Of a DNA stretch of 64,000 nucleotides, positions 48,201 through 60,276 are shown one piece after another (position 1 is the stretch's first letter; every line of letters starts with the position of its first letter). This DNA comes from Nissolia schottii. Its lineage: Eukaryota; Streptophyta; Magnoliopsida; Fabales; Fabaceae. The notes below the pieces were generated by a model. It did no database searches, had not been told where the DNA came from, and was given only the letters and a program-made list of their open reading frames with translations. The stretch is taken from positions 1 to 64,000 of the forward strand of contig QANU01047353.1 of the NCBI GenBank assembly GCA_003254905.1, given 5' to 3'. The position numbers were made by a program, and so were the translations under genes.

Positions 48201-49333
48201 ATGTAAAAAGCAAATTAGCCTTCCCTCCATTTCCCTCCAAACTCATTCATCCATAAGGGTGTGTTTGGCACGAGGGTAAAAGTTTCAAGGATTAAATTCA
48301 TAAGTAAAGTTACCACTAGAGAATGTGCATGAGATAGATTGATCCTCCTTGGAGTCCTGTGAAGAAGAAGAGCCTCCTCTTCCTTGCTTCTCCATGAATG
48401 CAGATTTGAGTTCAAGAAGAATATCCATTTGCTTCATCAGTGACTCCCCTCTCTCCAAGAAATCCTTCTCCTTTTTCCTGTAGAATTTGTTGACCTTGTT
48501 GAGTTGCTGGTCAAGGCATGCAAAGAATTCCTTGGTGGAATCAGTGTCAGCAAATTGCTCTAGCAACTCTGTCTCATACATGTCACCTTTACTAGTTGAT
48601 GAAGCTAGTTTCTTATGAACCTAATCAAAAAACATCATGAGTCATTAAATACACAAAAATCATCCAACAAATTTGTGTTTTTAAAGAGCTTATATCGTTT
48701 AGTGCACGCCCGGATTATCTTATTTTGGGTTTCAGAACAACTTATAATCAACAGCTTTCTGAGACAGAAACTAATGGCCAAAACTCTAAACCCTTATAAT
48801 CAAAAGCTTTTTGAGACAACTCTCGAAAACTATGGGTATGTTTGGTTTTAGTTTTCCTTTTCTGTTTCCATTTCCTCCTGTTTTTAGGATTTTGTACAGA
48901 AAATCGTGGAAACAATAAAATCTTGTTTCCCTGTTTTCATTTCTTGTTTTCGCTATTTCTTCTACAAAGTTCTGAAAACATGAAACACGGCAAACGGAAA
49001 CAAGAAAAGAAAACAGAAACCAAATGCGCCCTAAGCAATTTTTTTTTTTCCGGAAAAAGAAAAGAAAAGAAAGGGTGTTACCAAACATGCTCTTACTTGA
49101 ATTGGTCCATGCTCTCTATATTGATGTCCAAATAGAGAGCACTTTGTTAGTGATGAAAAGAGGGAACTAGTATTGATGTTTGGTGTAACAATATTGTTGT
49201 TGTTGGTGGTGTTGTTGTTGTTGTTAAGTAGGTGGATTCTTTTGATGTCCTTCTTGAGTTGCCAATAATCAACAAAGGCCTCTTTCCATTCAGGTATGAG
49301 TTGCCCTTCAAATTGCTTAGAGAACTTCACCAT
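42285..49333 (-). CDS. PHO1;H1: SPX-EXS phosphate exporter, PHO1;H1 type
   Basis: Loads phosphate into the xylem in Arabidopsis. Fourteen exons: 49097-49333, 48314-48620, 47283-47694, 46973-47021, 46801-46872, 46240-46369, 45332-45452, 44935-45184, 44430-44534, 44210-44254, 43948-44100, 43446-43724, 42755-42890, 42285-42375; all GT-AG. The SPX domain opens with [20 protein letters not shown] and includes [14 protein letters not shown] (about 125-138), which binds inositol pyrophosphates in this family. Membrane segments follow from about residue 403, then the EXS domain ([21 protein letters not shown]-terminal [17 protein letters not shown]). Wording matches PHO1;H1 better than PHO1. Expected length is 795 residues. 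Exon 13 is 136 nt where 137 are needed: GTTATAGAAGAGG stands where EVIRRG requires one more base (about 42778-42784). As read, the protein would end at residue 771 with an altered tail. This may be a real mutation or a sequence error. Six introns carry repeats. Confidence 0.93.
42451..42720. mobile_element. MITE in PHO1;H1 intron 13
   Basis: Termini AGGGTAGCATTTGGTTT and AAACCAAACGCTACCT are inverted repeats. The inside carries gacagagacactgggac-like words on both sides. It sits within intron 13 (42376-42754). A TA dinucleotide flanks both ends. Confidence 0.75.
43080..43400. repeat. Two related tRNA-like SINE fragments in PHO1;H1 intron 12
   Basis: 43095-43170 (ttttatcctgaatgcccggg, ttcgaattccggagtcgcca) and 43312-43385 (ttttatcctaaatgttaggg, attcgaatttcagagttacc) share the same layout, including a B-box-like ggttcgaattcc. 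Both lie in intron 12 (42891-43445). Confidence 0.6.
43784..43923 (-). mobile_element. Au-like SINE in PHO1;H1 intron 11
   Basis: The minus strand reads gacccttggcgcaaccgaaa, tgttgctgcctttttgacct, aatggtcaggttaaaggctc and aaatcctaaagacaacctct, the Au SINE 5' region in order. An imperfect target-site duplication flanks it (aaatcgttagaatt at 43769, aaatcattagagtt at 43924). Same orientation as the gene. Confidence 0.8.
44606..44861. mobile_element. MITE in PHO1;H1 intron 8
   Basis: The left end (aaatcactttacctccggat, then ccatgtgcacttt) is mirrored by the right end (aaagtgcacatgacatataa, then gggaataaggtgcttttt). It sits in intron 8 (44535-44934). Partial relatives occur near 51405 and 53690. 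Confidence 0.65.
46458..46493. repeat. Perfect 17-bp palindrome in PHO1;H1 intron 5
   Basis: AATTCAACAAACTGACA (46458-46474) and TGTCAGTTTGTTGAATT (46477-46493) are exact inverse complements with a two-base spacer (CA). It sits in intron 5 (46370-46800). Confidence 0.9.
48025..48262. mobile_element. Probable MITE in PHO1;H1 intron 2
   Basis: atgtttggatggacgagttt near 48028 is mirrored by aaactcattcatccataag near 48239-48257, and AT-rich DNA lies between. It sits in intron 2 (47695-48313). Ends are approximate. Confidence 0.5.
48833..49034. mobile_element. MITE in PHO1;H1 intron 1
   Basis: GGGTATGTTTGGTTTTAG at the left and AAACCAAATGCGCCC at the right are inverted ends, with long complementary gttttc/gaaaac-rich arms so that most of the element can fold back. 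It sits in intron 1 (48621-49096). Confidence 0.7.
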
Positions 49334-49445
49334 TTTTGGTTCTTTGAAGTCCAAGGACCAACAATGAAGAGTTTCGATGTTGTGGTGATGTGTGTAGTTG
49401 TTGTTGCTGTTGCCTTGTGAGTAATCAATGGAACACCAAGATGGC

Positions 49446-49453
49446 ATTATATA
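49446..49453 (-). promoter_or_regulatory. Likely TATA box of PHO1;H1
   Basis: TATATAAT on the minus strand lies about 115 bases before the ATG at 49333, giving a leader of about 85 bases that is rich in CAA repeats and lacks an upstream ATG. Confidence 0.5.
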
Positions 49454-49559
49454 TTGTTGTGATGGAAAAAGGAATTTTGTGTGAACTTTGATTGATGATA
49501 TGATGCTGCTGCTGGTACTGATGCTGCTGTGGAGCACATTCTATAATATCCTTAGATCC

Positions 49560-50130
49560 TATGTTCCCCCACTAAGGGAAGGTAGAGTGGCTATTTTTTT
49601 TTTTTTGGCGCGCCGGAAAGCGACCGAACCGCCACCGGGTGTGATCACTTCGCTGCCGGCATGTTCTCAATGAAGATTTTGAGAGGGTTTGGGGAGAATT
49701 TAAAGTGGATTTTGGAGGTAGGGACAAATTGTAACTATTCAAGATGCATTGTAGGGGATGTGTGGTCATGTTTTTCTGTCATGTAGAAGGAGCTCAATGA
49801 AGCAATGATTTACAACCAACACCAATTTGAGAAGAGAAAAAAAATATGTAGACACTTGTTTCTATTAAGCAAGATATCGGATTTGAGTCCCTATGGACAA
49901 AGAAACTAGTCTGTTACAGTTTTATTTTATAGTAACCAAACCTGACTCAAACAAGATTAATTGGAGTACAATGAACTCTGTGTAATGGTGATTTAGAGAA
50001 CAAAGAAAGATGTTGATGCTTGTTTCTTTTATGCAAGATCTCGAATTCAAGTGTTGTGAACAAGAAAAACTAGTCTACAAGAGTTTTATTTCATAGTGAC
50101 TTGACCTGGTTTGACACGAACCAGAATAGT
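49560..50130. other. PHO1;H1 upstream region
   Basis: Contains a T11 run directly followed by a GC-rich patch with the 8-base palindrome GGCGCGCC (49607-49614) and accgccaccgg. No gene is seen. I looked for the PHR1 site GNATATNC near the start and did not find a convincing one. Confidence 0.4.
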
Positions 50131-50338
50131 AAGATTGTATTTGGTACCAAAGACAGGACAAGAGGACAGAGACACAGAGATAGAAAATTCTTTTCCTTCT
50201 AGGCCTCCATTCTGTGTCCCCCAAGCGAAAATTTGTTGTCTCCTATATCCCAACTTCAATGAGGTATTGAAAATATAGAAACTATTTGTCCTCGTGTTTT
50301 TGTCACTTTGTCCTATCTCTCGTTCCTAACGCAACCTT
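50131..50338. mobile_element. MITE, 'accaaagacaggaca' family
   Basis: The left end gattgtatttggtaccaaag (with gacaggaca following) is mirrored by the right end (ctatctctcgttcctaacgc, aacctt). It shares the inner gacagagacac words with the elements at 42451 and 52432. Confidence 0.6.
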
Positions 50339-50339
50339 A

Positions 50340-51703
50340 AAGTTGAGTAAACTTCCAATACTGGTAATTTAAAGAAAAAAAAGAGAAGAAAAGAAAAAAG
50401 AATCAAAGGAAATTTTTTAATGTAGATTTGTACATGTGATAGTGTCCTATAAGTTTAGTCAAGAAATTGTTCATTTGTGTAAAGTGAAAGGCTATTGGCT
50501 AAACCGTTTTGCTGCCACACACAAAGGCCTACTCTAATTAGACCAGCCTGATTTCCACTACCTGAAAGATAACTAGAAAAGTTTCAATTATTTTTCTCAC
50601 AACAGCCACCTTCATTAAGCAAATTTTTTTTTTAAAAATTATTATTATTAATTTCTTAATTTTTTAATTTTTTTTATTTGCAATGTAAAGTAGAGTCCAT
50701 TGTAGATATGTGCCTAACAGATGACGCATCCATCACTTAAAAGCATCATAAGGATTTCATTCCATCAGTGTCTTTTTTGGTGTTTCAGTTCTGATTAACT
50801 ACTTCAAGTCAAATTTGAACCTTAGCAAACATTACACGTACATTTGCATAGGAGATAATGATAACCTAAATCCTCCCCTTATATTTTTTCATGACAAGAA
50901 TTATAATAGAAGTGGTGTCCAGATTGACTTAAAAAAGAGTGTTTTCATTTTAAAAGAAAAAAAAATAGTGTTTAAATATAATTTTAAAAAATATTTTAAA
51001 AAACAAGTTAGAATGATTTTTTTTTTTTAAAGTTTGCAATACCATGAAAATAATAGATTTTAGTAAAGTATCTTATAAATGCATAACAAAAATCTTTAAA
51101 AAAAATATTATACTAAAATAATTAAAATAAAGAAAAACCTTTTAAGTCAATCCAAATAAACCCCTTAAAAATTGTAAAAGTATAGTATTGCAAAGTGATG
51201 TCCAATACACTAAAAAATGTTGTATAAACACTTTTATTTTCCCTCATCCTCACATCACATCTATTTGGTATGAAAAATAATTTCTTTGAGCTATGGTTAA
51301 GTATGTAAAAATTCACCGACAACTCATAACTGTGTAAATTGATCCTCAAATGATAAAATCACTCCATCTTGAAGAAGAAGGATGAGAATGAGACAAGGTT
51401 AGTTAGCTCAGTTATAATAGACGATTTGCACTATTATAAAACATTAATGACTTATTTTCACATTTTTAGAAGTCTGAGAGTAAAGTGCACATGACCTATA
51501 ATTTAACGATAAAATGTCTTTTTTGGTAAGAAAATAGAGAGACAACAGTTAAAGATTACTCGCTTAATCAATTTTGGGTGTGTTTGTTTCTGTTTCTAAA
51601 AAAAGTGATAAAAAGTTGATTTTTAATATAGAGTTCAAAAAACTAAAAACATATTTTTATGAGAAGCTATTCTATTTAACTTCTTTAAAAAAATAAGTTA
51701 AAA
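50340..51703. other. Intergenic, no supported gene
   Basis: AT-rich. The stretch 51405-51530 (gaagtctgagagtaaagtgc, acatgacctataattta) resembles one end of the MITE found in PHO1;H1 intron 8. Confidence 0.4.
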
Positions 51704-51817
51704 ACCAACGGGGGTTGGTCCAAGTGGTGAGCGGCTTGGTATCGCCTAAGCAAGATCCCGAGTTCAAGACCTTGTGTATGCAGTTATCCCCACTGGGAGA
51801 CGGCAACCTAAAAAAAA
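51704..51817 (+). mobile_element. tRNA-derived SINE (family 2), internally deleted copy
   Basis: Starts ccaacgggggttggtccaag, keeps the A-box (tggtgagcggctt) and B-box (gagttcaagacctt), then jumps from cactgggaga straight to cggcaaccta and the A-tail. The roughly 70-base middle of the full-length copies is missing. Confidence 0.85.
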
Positions 51818-52431
51818 CACTAAAATTTGAGTTTTTTTTAGACAAATATACAACACTAATTATTTCAGAAAAAAAAAAGTAACTATTTTAACCAATAAAC
51901 TAAAACAAACACACCCATTGCACTTTTCAAAAATTTCATTTGGTAGAAAACCTTTATGCCTAGGTACATCATATTAATTTGGTAGGTACAGCATCTTAAT
52001 TAGGCTCCCGATCCTAGCCAAACTTGATACGATTTCATATAGTATAGAATAATTTCTATAGTGTGCACATATAAAATGTACTTAGGATAAGAATGATAAT
52101 AGTGTAGAGGGCACATCTAAGGCTAGTAATACATCATCTAGTATATTAATAGTACTAGTAGTGGCAATAGTGAAGAAGGTTCCAATATTCTATTCCTTAG
52201 TTCTTTTATCAACTTGTGAAACATGATGCGACTATACTATAGCATAAAAATGCACGCGAATATTTTAGTTGTTACAAGTTAGGATAGATTGTTTTAACAA
52301 ATGTAGTTAATGATGTGTTCATAATGTATTATAAATAGAAATGATGTGGTCAGAATTTGTTGGCCAAATTTATGCAAAGATTCTATTTTTCTTGTAACAC
52401 ATGCATATAGGTAATAGTCAGCATACATAAC

Positions 52432-52609
52432 ATTGCGTTTAGTACCAAAGACATGACAGAGGAACAGAGACACGGAAACAAAAAATTTCTTTATTTCTAT
52501 ACTTTACTGAAATCGAGACAGAGGGGACAAAATTTTTTTGCCTAAGGGCTCAACAGACAAAAAATTTCTATCTCTATCTCCCAATTCTGTGTCTAGTACC
52601 AAACACAAT
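52432..52609. mobile_element. MITE, 'accaaagacaggaca' family
   Basis: Ends attgcgtttagtaccaaaga and ctagtaccaaacacaat are imperfect inverted repeats of about 22 bases. At about 178 bases it is the tidiest member of the family here. Confidence 0.7.
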
Positions 52610-52614
52610 CTAAG

Positions 52615-55600
52615 TTAGGTGACTCAAATTTTACTTTATTGTTGTCTGTTTCAACTTTTTTGCACACAACTACAAGAAAATTGTAGCATTGCGCCATAAA
52701 GTAGCATTTAACTGAATTTGTAAAACAGAGACAACAATTAACCACCAGAAAGGTATGGTTGGAGATTACTCTGATTAGGGCACAAATTGTAGTAGTGTAC
52801 ACGGTATAAAGGTATGGTTGGAGATTCCTATGATTAGCACACAAATTGTAGTGCACACAATTTCCCCACTTCAACTATATATGAATTATATATGTGCACT
52901 TTGCTCCTAATTTTTAAAATGTGCATGCTGAGTTTTTTTACTTGTAAAAACAAAAGGTTACATTAGTTGCGCCAAGGATGTGAGGAGGTGAACAAAAGTT
53001 TATTGTAAAAGGGGAAATGATTGGATCTAAGTTGATGGCGGAGAGAGGTTACAATCATGAAAGAGGAGGAGGAAGAAGGGAGAAAGGGGAAACGAAGAGT
53101 TTGACTATTGCAGTACAGAGTGACTTGTGATGGACCAGCGAAGAATGTCATCATTGAAGGGGTAAAATCCTATGAAAGAACTAGTTATTGACAACTGCAA
53201 TGTCACATATTGTGAGCTTAGGTATCATAACTAATATATTATAAATAGATAAGGAGCTTAAGTAGTACTTAATTATGAGTAAAATGAATAAATGTTGGGC
53301 AAAAGACTCAAGGTAACTTGGAATTTTTATTTTTATTTTTTTTGTTAGGAATTAAATTGATGCATTAGTAATTTAACAAATGATTAAATTGGATCTTTAT
53401 TATATATGTTGTGCTATGATGTATATAAATGTATAGATCAGGACGACGTCGCACAACGTTCAGTACAGACCTTTGTTATTTACGTTACTACTGCTATATA
53501 TTTTTGAAACATTACAAAACATGAGATTTTTTTAATTGTGTTATTTTAGGAAAGAAATTCATAATTGTTTTTAATTATTAATGATTTACACAAAGTTTCT
53601 AAGAGGTTTGCCAAGGGATACAATTCCCTTGTGCACCCGTCTCACATTTTTTAAGAAGACGAGGAGAGAAAAAGAGATGAAATAAGGATAATTTGGTAAT
53701 TTAAAGGTTAAATATTTGTACTATTATAAAATATTAGGGATCAATTTGTATATTTTTAAAAGTTAGGAGTAAAGTGCATGCAATGTATAGTTTAGGGGCC
53801 TAAATTGCTATTTTTCCTTTGCACAACTGATAGGTTTACAATAGTTATTAAAGATTATATGGATTCTATTTTTCTTATAATTTGATTGAGAAAAGGTAAA
53901 AGGTTGGGGATAAATACACCCCCCTATATGATTACGGATTCCCCTTTTATTTTTATTTGACAAAAATATTCTTTATTTTTTATAAAATTAAATAGGTTGT
54001 CTTTTATTTTTTATTTTTTTCTACCAAAATTCACCCCTAGACCATTTCCAATAGCTTAGGGTGTCTTTTTATGACTAGGCAGATTTTTGTCAATTGAGAA
54101 TTAAATGTACGTGTACATTTATATATTAAGAAATCATTTAATTAACATATATTTGACTGTATATTTTAGCTCAAACAAATGTAAAAACCCAAAAACGTAC
54201 CAGGGAATGAAGTATTCTTTTTGTCCATTTTTTACTGTTACTTTTGACAAAAATGCATATATAAATGCATATATAAAAAATCACTTAATTAATACTAAGA
54301 TAATATATATATATATAAATAAAAAGAAAGTGTGTAAACTAAATTAATTTTTAGGTAATTAATATTGTAGTTATTAGATGTCATTAGGAGATCAAGAGAT
54401 AACAATAATAGGAAAAAATATATTTAATGCTTCAATCAAATGACAAGTAATGATAGACAAATTTTTAGATAAAAAATGACAACAAAAAGTGGATAAAATG
54501 AGTACTATTTTAAATATATATTTCTCTTCTTAAATTCTATTTTAAGAAAACAAAATCACAACTCAAGCATAATCCACAACAGAAAATAAATAGTTTTCTG
54601 ACTTGTGAAAATGTGCGCACAAAATTATTTATTTTTTATTCTGTGCGCACAAAATTGTGCCCTACCCACCAAACGTTAAACATAAATAAATAAATAAATT
54701 TAGCAAAAACTGAATAGTGTTTCTTAACTTATAACTTTCAGTGTTGTTTAAGAAATTAAGTGTTGACACGTAAATACCGAATCTATCGGAGTTACTTTTT
54801 CTAAATTCCATATTTGGTGAAGATATAGATCCTTAGTGTGATTCCAACTATTAATTTTCACATATGCTCGTGATACAATTGGAAACACACTAATCTCGAA
54901 CACTGTTGGAGCTCTAGCATTGGAGATAACTTAGAAAATATGATTGTGCTAATAATCAAAATGTATAGTGAAAAGGAGCAAATTGGAAAAAATCAACTTG
55001 TCGATATGTTATTCACTAATTAAACAACTGAACTTGAGCCAAAATACTATTTTGATATTCTTTATATATATATATATATGTGTGTGTGTGGCCTAGAGTA
55101 AAATTATCTTTTGGTCTCATATTTATATTAATTAATAACATTTTAAAAGCGTTTAATTTAGTCAATTTAGTCTTTTTTTTAACATTTAATTGCACTTTTC
55201 AAATTGACTTATTTTAAGAATCAGATGACCAAATTGAACGTTTTTAAAAATATGAAAGAAAAATTAATTAATTAAGTATAACTATGTGACTAAAAGAGGG
55301 TTTTACCTTATGGCCTACAAAACTACAAAAAGACCAGACAAATCCTCACAATGTAAGAATTCGATACATTGATCCCTCACCTCAAAAGATTAATGTGTTC
55401 ACTATTTACTCGATCATAAACCTATTTAAAAGTTTATTTGAAAATAAATAAATATATATATATCCAAGATTTCTTTCATATGCTAAAAAGAATATGTCAT
55501 AGTTTTAAGTTTGAGTGTTAAAAATTCTATATTAGTTAATGATAGATTAAATAAATACTATATAATTAATAAGAGAATTTATAGATTCATTATTTTAAAA

Positions 55601-56400
55601 TTTTATATCAATATATAATATCTAAATAATTACCATAATTTCTCACTTAATTCATTGATATAAATCTTCTTAAATTTTAAGTTTTCCTCGAGCTAACACA
55701 CATATATATTCACCCCTTCTTTTTTTTTTTCCATAGTTAGGGTAAGTGATCATTGAAATTTAGAAAAACATATATTTCCACGTAGGACGAAGAAAGTTAG
55801 CAAAGAAATATATGGCTTTAATTACACATATGGAGCCAATGATATGTCACGAAAAAACAAATGATGGTGTTCTGAGTAGGATAGCATAAACATTTTGGAG
55901 CATCCTTTGCAGGGCATAGCCCCAACCCAATATCTCTTTGTTATTTCCTTGTTTGATCATTATTGACACTATCAATCTTACATTTTCTACTACGTTTTTA
56001 CAAAAACACTAGCATATAGATTTGACCCCACATGCCCTCTATCACTCTTGCCCTTTATTTGAATAAGAAATTCTTATATTCACTTAAAGCACGTGAATAG
56101 ATCATAATTGTAATATCTCACCTTTTTTTAGTAAGGATTTCACAAGAAAAACCTCAGCAAAAGCTCACCATAATCATTAGTCTCGAAAAATTGTGATCTT
56201 TTTCTCCTCTGTGTTTTTGCAAAATCGAATGGCAATTAAGCCATACAAGGTACACATTTTTATTTTGGTGGATGTGTTAAGAATGACAACTTAATTTTTC
56301 AATTACAAAAATTAACATGAAAATAAATCTATATTTATAATAATTTTAGTTATAGGATAATAATATGAAGTTAATCTTTATTTTGTAGTACAAAATTAAA
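52615..56400. other. Intergenic, no supported gene
   Basis: AT-rich. 52960-53165 has a purine-rich, protein-like patch without a recognisable domain. 53690-53820 is a degenerate relative of the intron-8 MITE (aagttaggagtaaagtgcat). A TA/TG microsatellite lies at 55060-55090. Confidence 0.4.
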
Positions 56401-56422
56401 CGAATTTGCGAACGATGCTGAC

Positions 56423-56623
56423 AACTCTTCTCCATTAAACTCATCTCGCTCTCCATTAGAAAAAAAAAAACATCTAGCAACGTAGCTTCACAAACTAAGA
56501 ACTATGAGATCACCACTTTTNAACTCTTCTCCATTAAACTCATTTCGCTCTCCATTAAAAAAAAAAATAAGAACATCTAGCAACGTAGCTTCACAAACTA
56601 AGAACTATGAGATCACCACTTTT
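56423..56623. repeat. 100-bp tandem duplication with an N at the joint
   Basis: 56423-56520 (aactcttctccattaaactc to gagatcaccactttt) recurs almost exactly at 56522-56623, and base 56521 is N. The copies differ by very few bases and a poly-A length change. This may be an assembly seam rather than a biological repeat. Confidence 0.9.
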
Positions 56624-56639
56624 ATTTTGAAGTGATGAC

Positions 56640-59600
56640 ATAATCGCACCATTCGGCCATTATTTTCATCTGTTCTCGAGGGTTGCAATTAATAAGATTT
56701 TCCTAGCCAATCCTAATTGGATCTAGTTGTAAGAAGACTAGAATGTTTGACCGATAAATAATTCATCTTTAGGTCTTTGACCTCCTTGATAAAAAAAATA
56801 AAAAAAAATAAAAAACTCGCGTTGTGGAGAGCACAGTTATCATATAAATAGAAGACCAAATGGAGCTTACAAATTCAAAATTAGAGGTAAAAAAATTGGG
56901 AATGATATTATTTCACAAGTCACGTGATTTACGTAACTTGGATCTATTATCCAAAACAAAGGAGAAATAATGGGAGATGTAAACCATATGATCCAAGTTG
57001 AGTGAATTGAATAAAAGATGTTTCAAAATGTTATATGTGATAAAAGAATACCACTCACACTTATATAAAAAGATTTTATCGCACAATTCTATATACAAGG
57101 CTAGATAGGACTTTAGTAATAAAAATCAACAAGAAAATAAACATAATGTGGCTGAGATGAGGATGTTGCATTGAGTGGATGGACATATATGCACCGGACA
57201 ATATAAGATTATGAACAAATACATTATAGAGAAATTATAACATTGTAGCACCTTTTGTGTAAAAGATTGGAAAATCCCGCCTTATAGAGGGTTAGTACGT
57301 ACATGTGAGTAGAAGGCTTGTCAAGCCCTAACATGGAGATTGTAGATCAGATGGAGGAATAGTCTATTAGTTAGAGTGATAGGAAGACCTAAAAATAATT
57401 ATAAGTATGTTTGACGTCTGGAATTGAGCATGAAATTGAAGTTTGGAATTAGAATTAGACATCTTCGTTCCGGTTTTTGTGCTTGGCATAATATATGGAA
57501 TTAGGATCATAATTCCACAAATCAATTTTATGGAATTGAAAAATAACTAAGATGAGCTCCTCTCAATTCTTAGCTTATATCCTAAGAATTATCAATTTCT
57601 AAATTATTAAATTTCTCTCTCCTCATTAAATTTTATATGGCTCTTTCTCTCTCTCATTTATTTGATTGTAATCATATTTATTGAAATTTAATATATTTAT
57701 AGATTCCTAGGCCAACTGTCTCACCCTTAGAGGTGCCTATAAACCAATGAGAGATTTATCATCCGAACTCGCACTGATGGATGCCGGGTTGTGAACCAAA
57801 AATATATTTAAAGAATACCATCATATAATTTATTTAAATCTTATAAATGAATAATTTTAAAAAAAATATATTTAGTAAAAAAATAGTTATTTTATAAATG
57901 ACTCATTTTAAAATAATAATAATAATAAAAGTATTACTATATAAAAATAATTATTTTATTATATGAATAATTATTTTTAAAAAAATAATAAAAGTATTAT
58001 TGTAGTATAAAAATAATTATTTTATTAATACTTTCATCAATTTAATGTTTTGAATCACAAATTCAAATTAAAAAATTTAAATTAAGTTTAGAGTTACAAT
58101 TCATGATCGACAAACTCTTTAGTATAAACAAACATAGCATGTAAGATTTTGTGTCAATTCCAATTCTCTTGGAACTAGAATTGAATTGAATTTTTGATAA
58201 TCAAATTCACATTAACATAGTTAAAAAAATAAGGGTGAACTACTATCAAACCACACCTCGTAGTTATCTTGATAAATATATAGATAATGTTTTAAAATAA
58301 TAAATTGTTAAAAATTAAACAGTTAATTTAAAATAGTGGGGCATAAATAATTAATACGGGCATAGAATTTAAAAAAAAAAAAAAGTCACCAAGGAGGTTC
58401 CTTTGATGGCGGATAAACCTTTGTTCAACTCATAATTCAATTCTTAAACACCTCCAACTTTAATAAATTTTTCATTATAAGAAAATTCAAGAAGGAGAAT
58501 TGAGAGTGATGTTTGTATTTATGAATTCCACGGTAGCAATGCTTCGACACCCCGCAGGGAATAAATTCAGGAAAGTATTCCAGAATATGGTGCCATTCTT
58601 TCTTCTACATTAATTTTTTTCAATATAATTTTTTCCCCGTAACCATAGGTATCCATTTCCGCATATCCTTTGTGCATGTCCGAAACTGTCGTCTAAAAAA
58701 AATAACTCATATTTTAAAAGAACATAGGTTCAAATTTTTACCGTTGATATGAGAGTCATTTTTGTGGATAATCTATAAGCAGCACTAAACACTTAAAGTG
58801 TCTAGAACATACTTTAACTTTAATAGGATGACATATGTCAAACTCATCTAAATTTTTATTAATATATATATATATATATATATCATTTGTGCATGGGATT
58901 AATTAATTCTTAAACTAATCAGAAATGTTTTTTTATATACACATATCTCGAAATCAAGAGAACATACACTTAAAACCAGTACACCCTAATTCTTCTTTTC
59001 TTCAATATCTATAATTATCGTAAGAGTTTGTTTAGTTTTTTTTTTTAATTTTAAGATTTATAAAGAAAAAAATAAAAATAAAAAATGAAAACATGAAACA
59101 CGATTAACTGTCTTATTTTTACTATTTTTTTTAGCACGATATACTAAAAAGCGTTTAGACATATTGAAAACAGTAAATAATAACAACCAAATAAACTCTT
59201 AAGTGCAATTAATACAAACATTTTTTGTTAGCAAAAATAAAAGCAAACATTTTTTTATTTTTATAAAAGGGATGCCTAGCAGAAAATTCTTGGAATATGA
59301 TTATCACCGTTATGGATCAATAAATTAAATATTACCCGGAAATAAAAATATGAAATAAGAATATTCCATTTTAACACATTAAAATAAAATAAAGATAAAA
59401 AAGAATATCCCAATTTAATAACTTGTTGGACATGTGGGTTAAGATAATCCAGAACTTAGGCATATACTCATTATTTTCCTAAATACTGAGAATTTTCTAA
59501 CATATGTCTTGAATTAGCACTTTTACATATAGAGCATATGCTTATCCAATGCATCTAATTTCGTTTGTATTATATAACACGTTCCTCAGAGTAAGTTAAT

Positions 59601-60267
59601 GACTTCAGAAGGTTCTGATTCTTGTAGAAATCATGCATGTTAGAACCATTGAATTCTTGTAGAGAAGCTATAAATTGACATGTGTCATGAGAAATATAAT
59701 TACAAATATATATATATATATACACACACTTTGTTTTTTCATACAATTTGTAATACTCTTAATCGACATACAAATAATTTGGTGAACAACCTATATTATG
59801 TAGTAATTTAAAAACTATGACTAATTAATAAATGAAATTAATCTGTATTTATCGACAATGTAAAATAGTTTTACAGTGTGATCTAATTGTATGATGTTAC
59901 ATAAGTAAAATTGATTGAGCTCTGCCTGTACTATTTTAAAAGTCATCTAAATAACAACATATGATTTGATGACAATGTAAAACTATTTACACCGTCAATA
60001 AATTTAAATTTATGTCTTAATAAATATACCCGGTGTTTATCTATTATATATATATATATATGAATTTAATTTTAATTCATTATCAATAAAAAGAAAATTA
60101 TACAAATATCCAACTATATATCACATTAGCTAAAATTGTTTGACTCTATCTCCCCCGCTATATTTAAAGTTTCACAAATAATAACATCATATTGATCGAC
60201 AATATAAAACTTTGTTATACTATAGTACATCCAAATTAAGTTTTTTATTATATATTAATATCCGATA
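56640..60267. other. Intergenic, no supported gene
   Basis: Very AT-rich, with several short TA tracts (for example near 58861 and 59707). A stretch at 57400-57560 rich in ggaattag/gaattgaa words could be an old foldback element, but its ends cannot be paired. Confidence 0.4.
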
Positions 60268-60276
60268 TAAAAATAA

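Noticed and set aside
49031-49537. 168-residue PHO1;H1 first exon reading upstream of 49333
   Set aside because: The residues before MVKFSKQF are not SPX-like, the TATA motif lies inside that upstream stretch, and MVKFSK is the standard start of the family.
56220-56260. ATGGCAATTAAGCCATACAAG followed by GTACAC, looking like a tiny first exon
   Set aside because: The only nearby acceptor (56396) leads to a stop after about ten codons; no further coding sequence follows.
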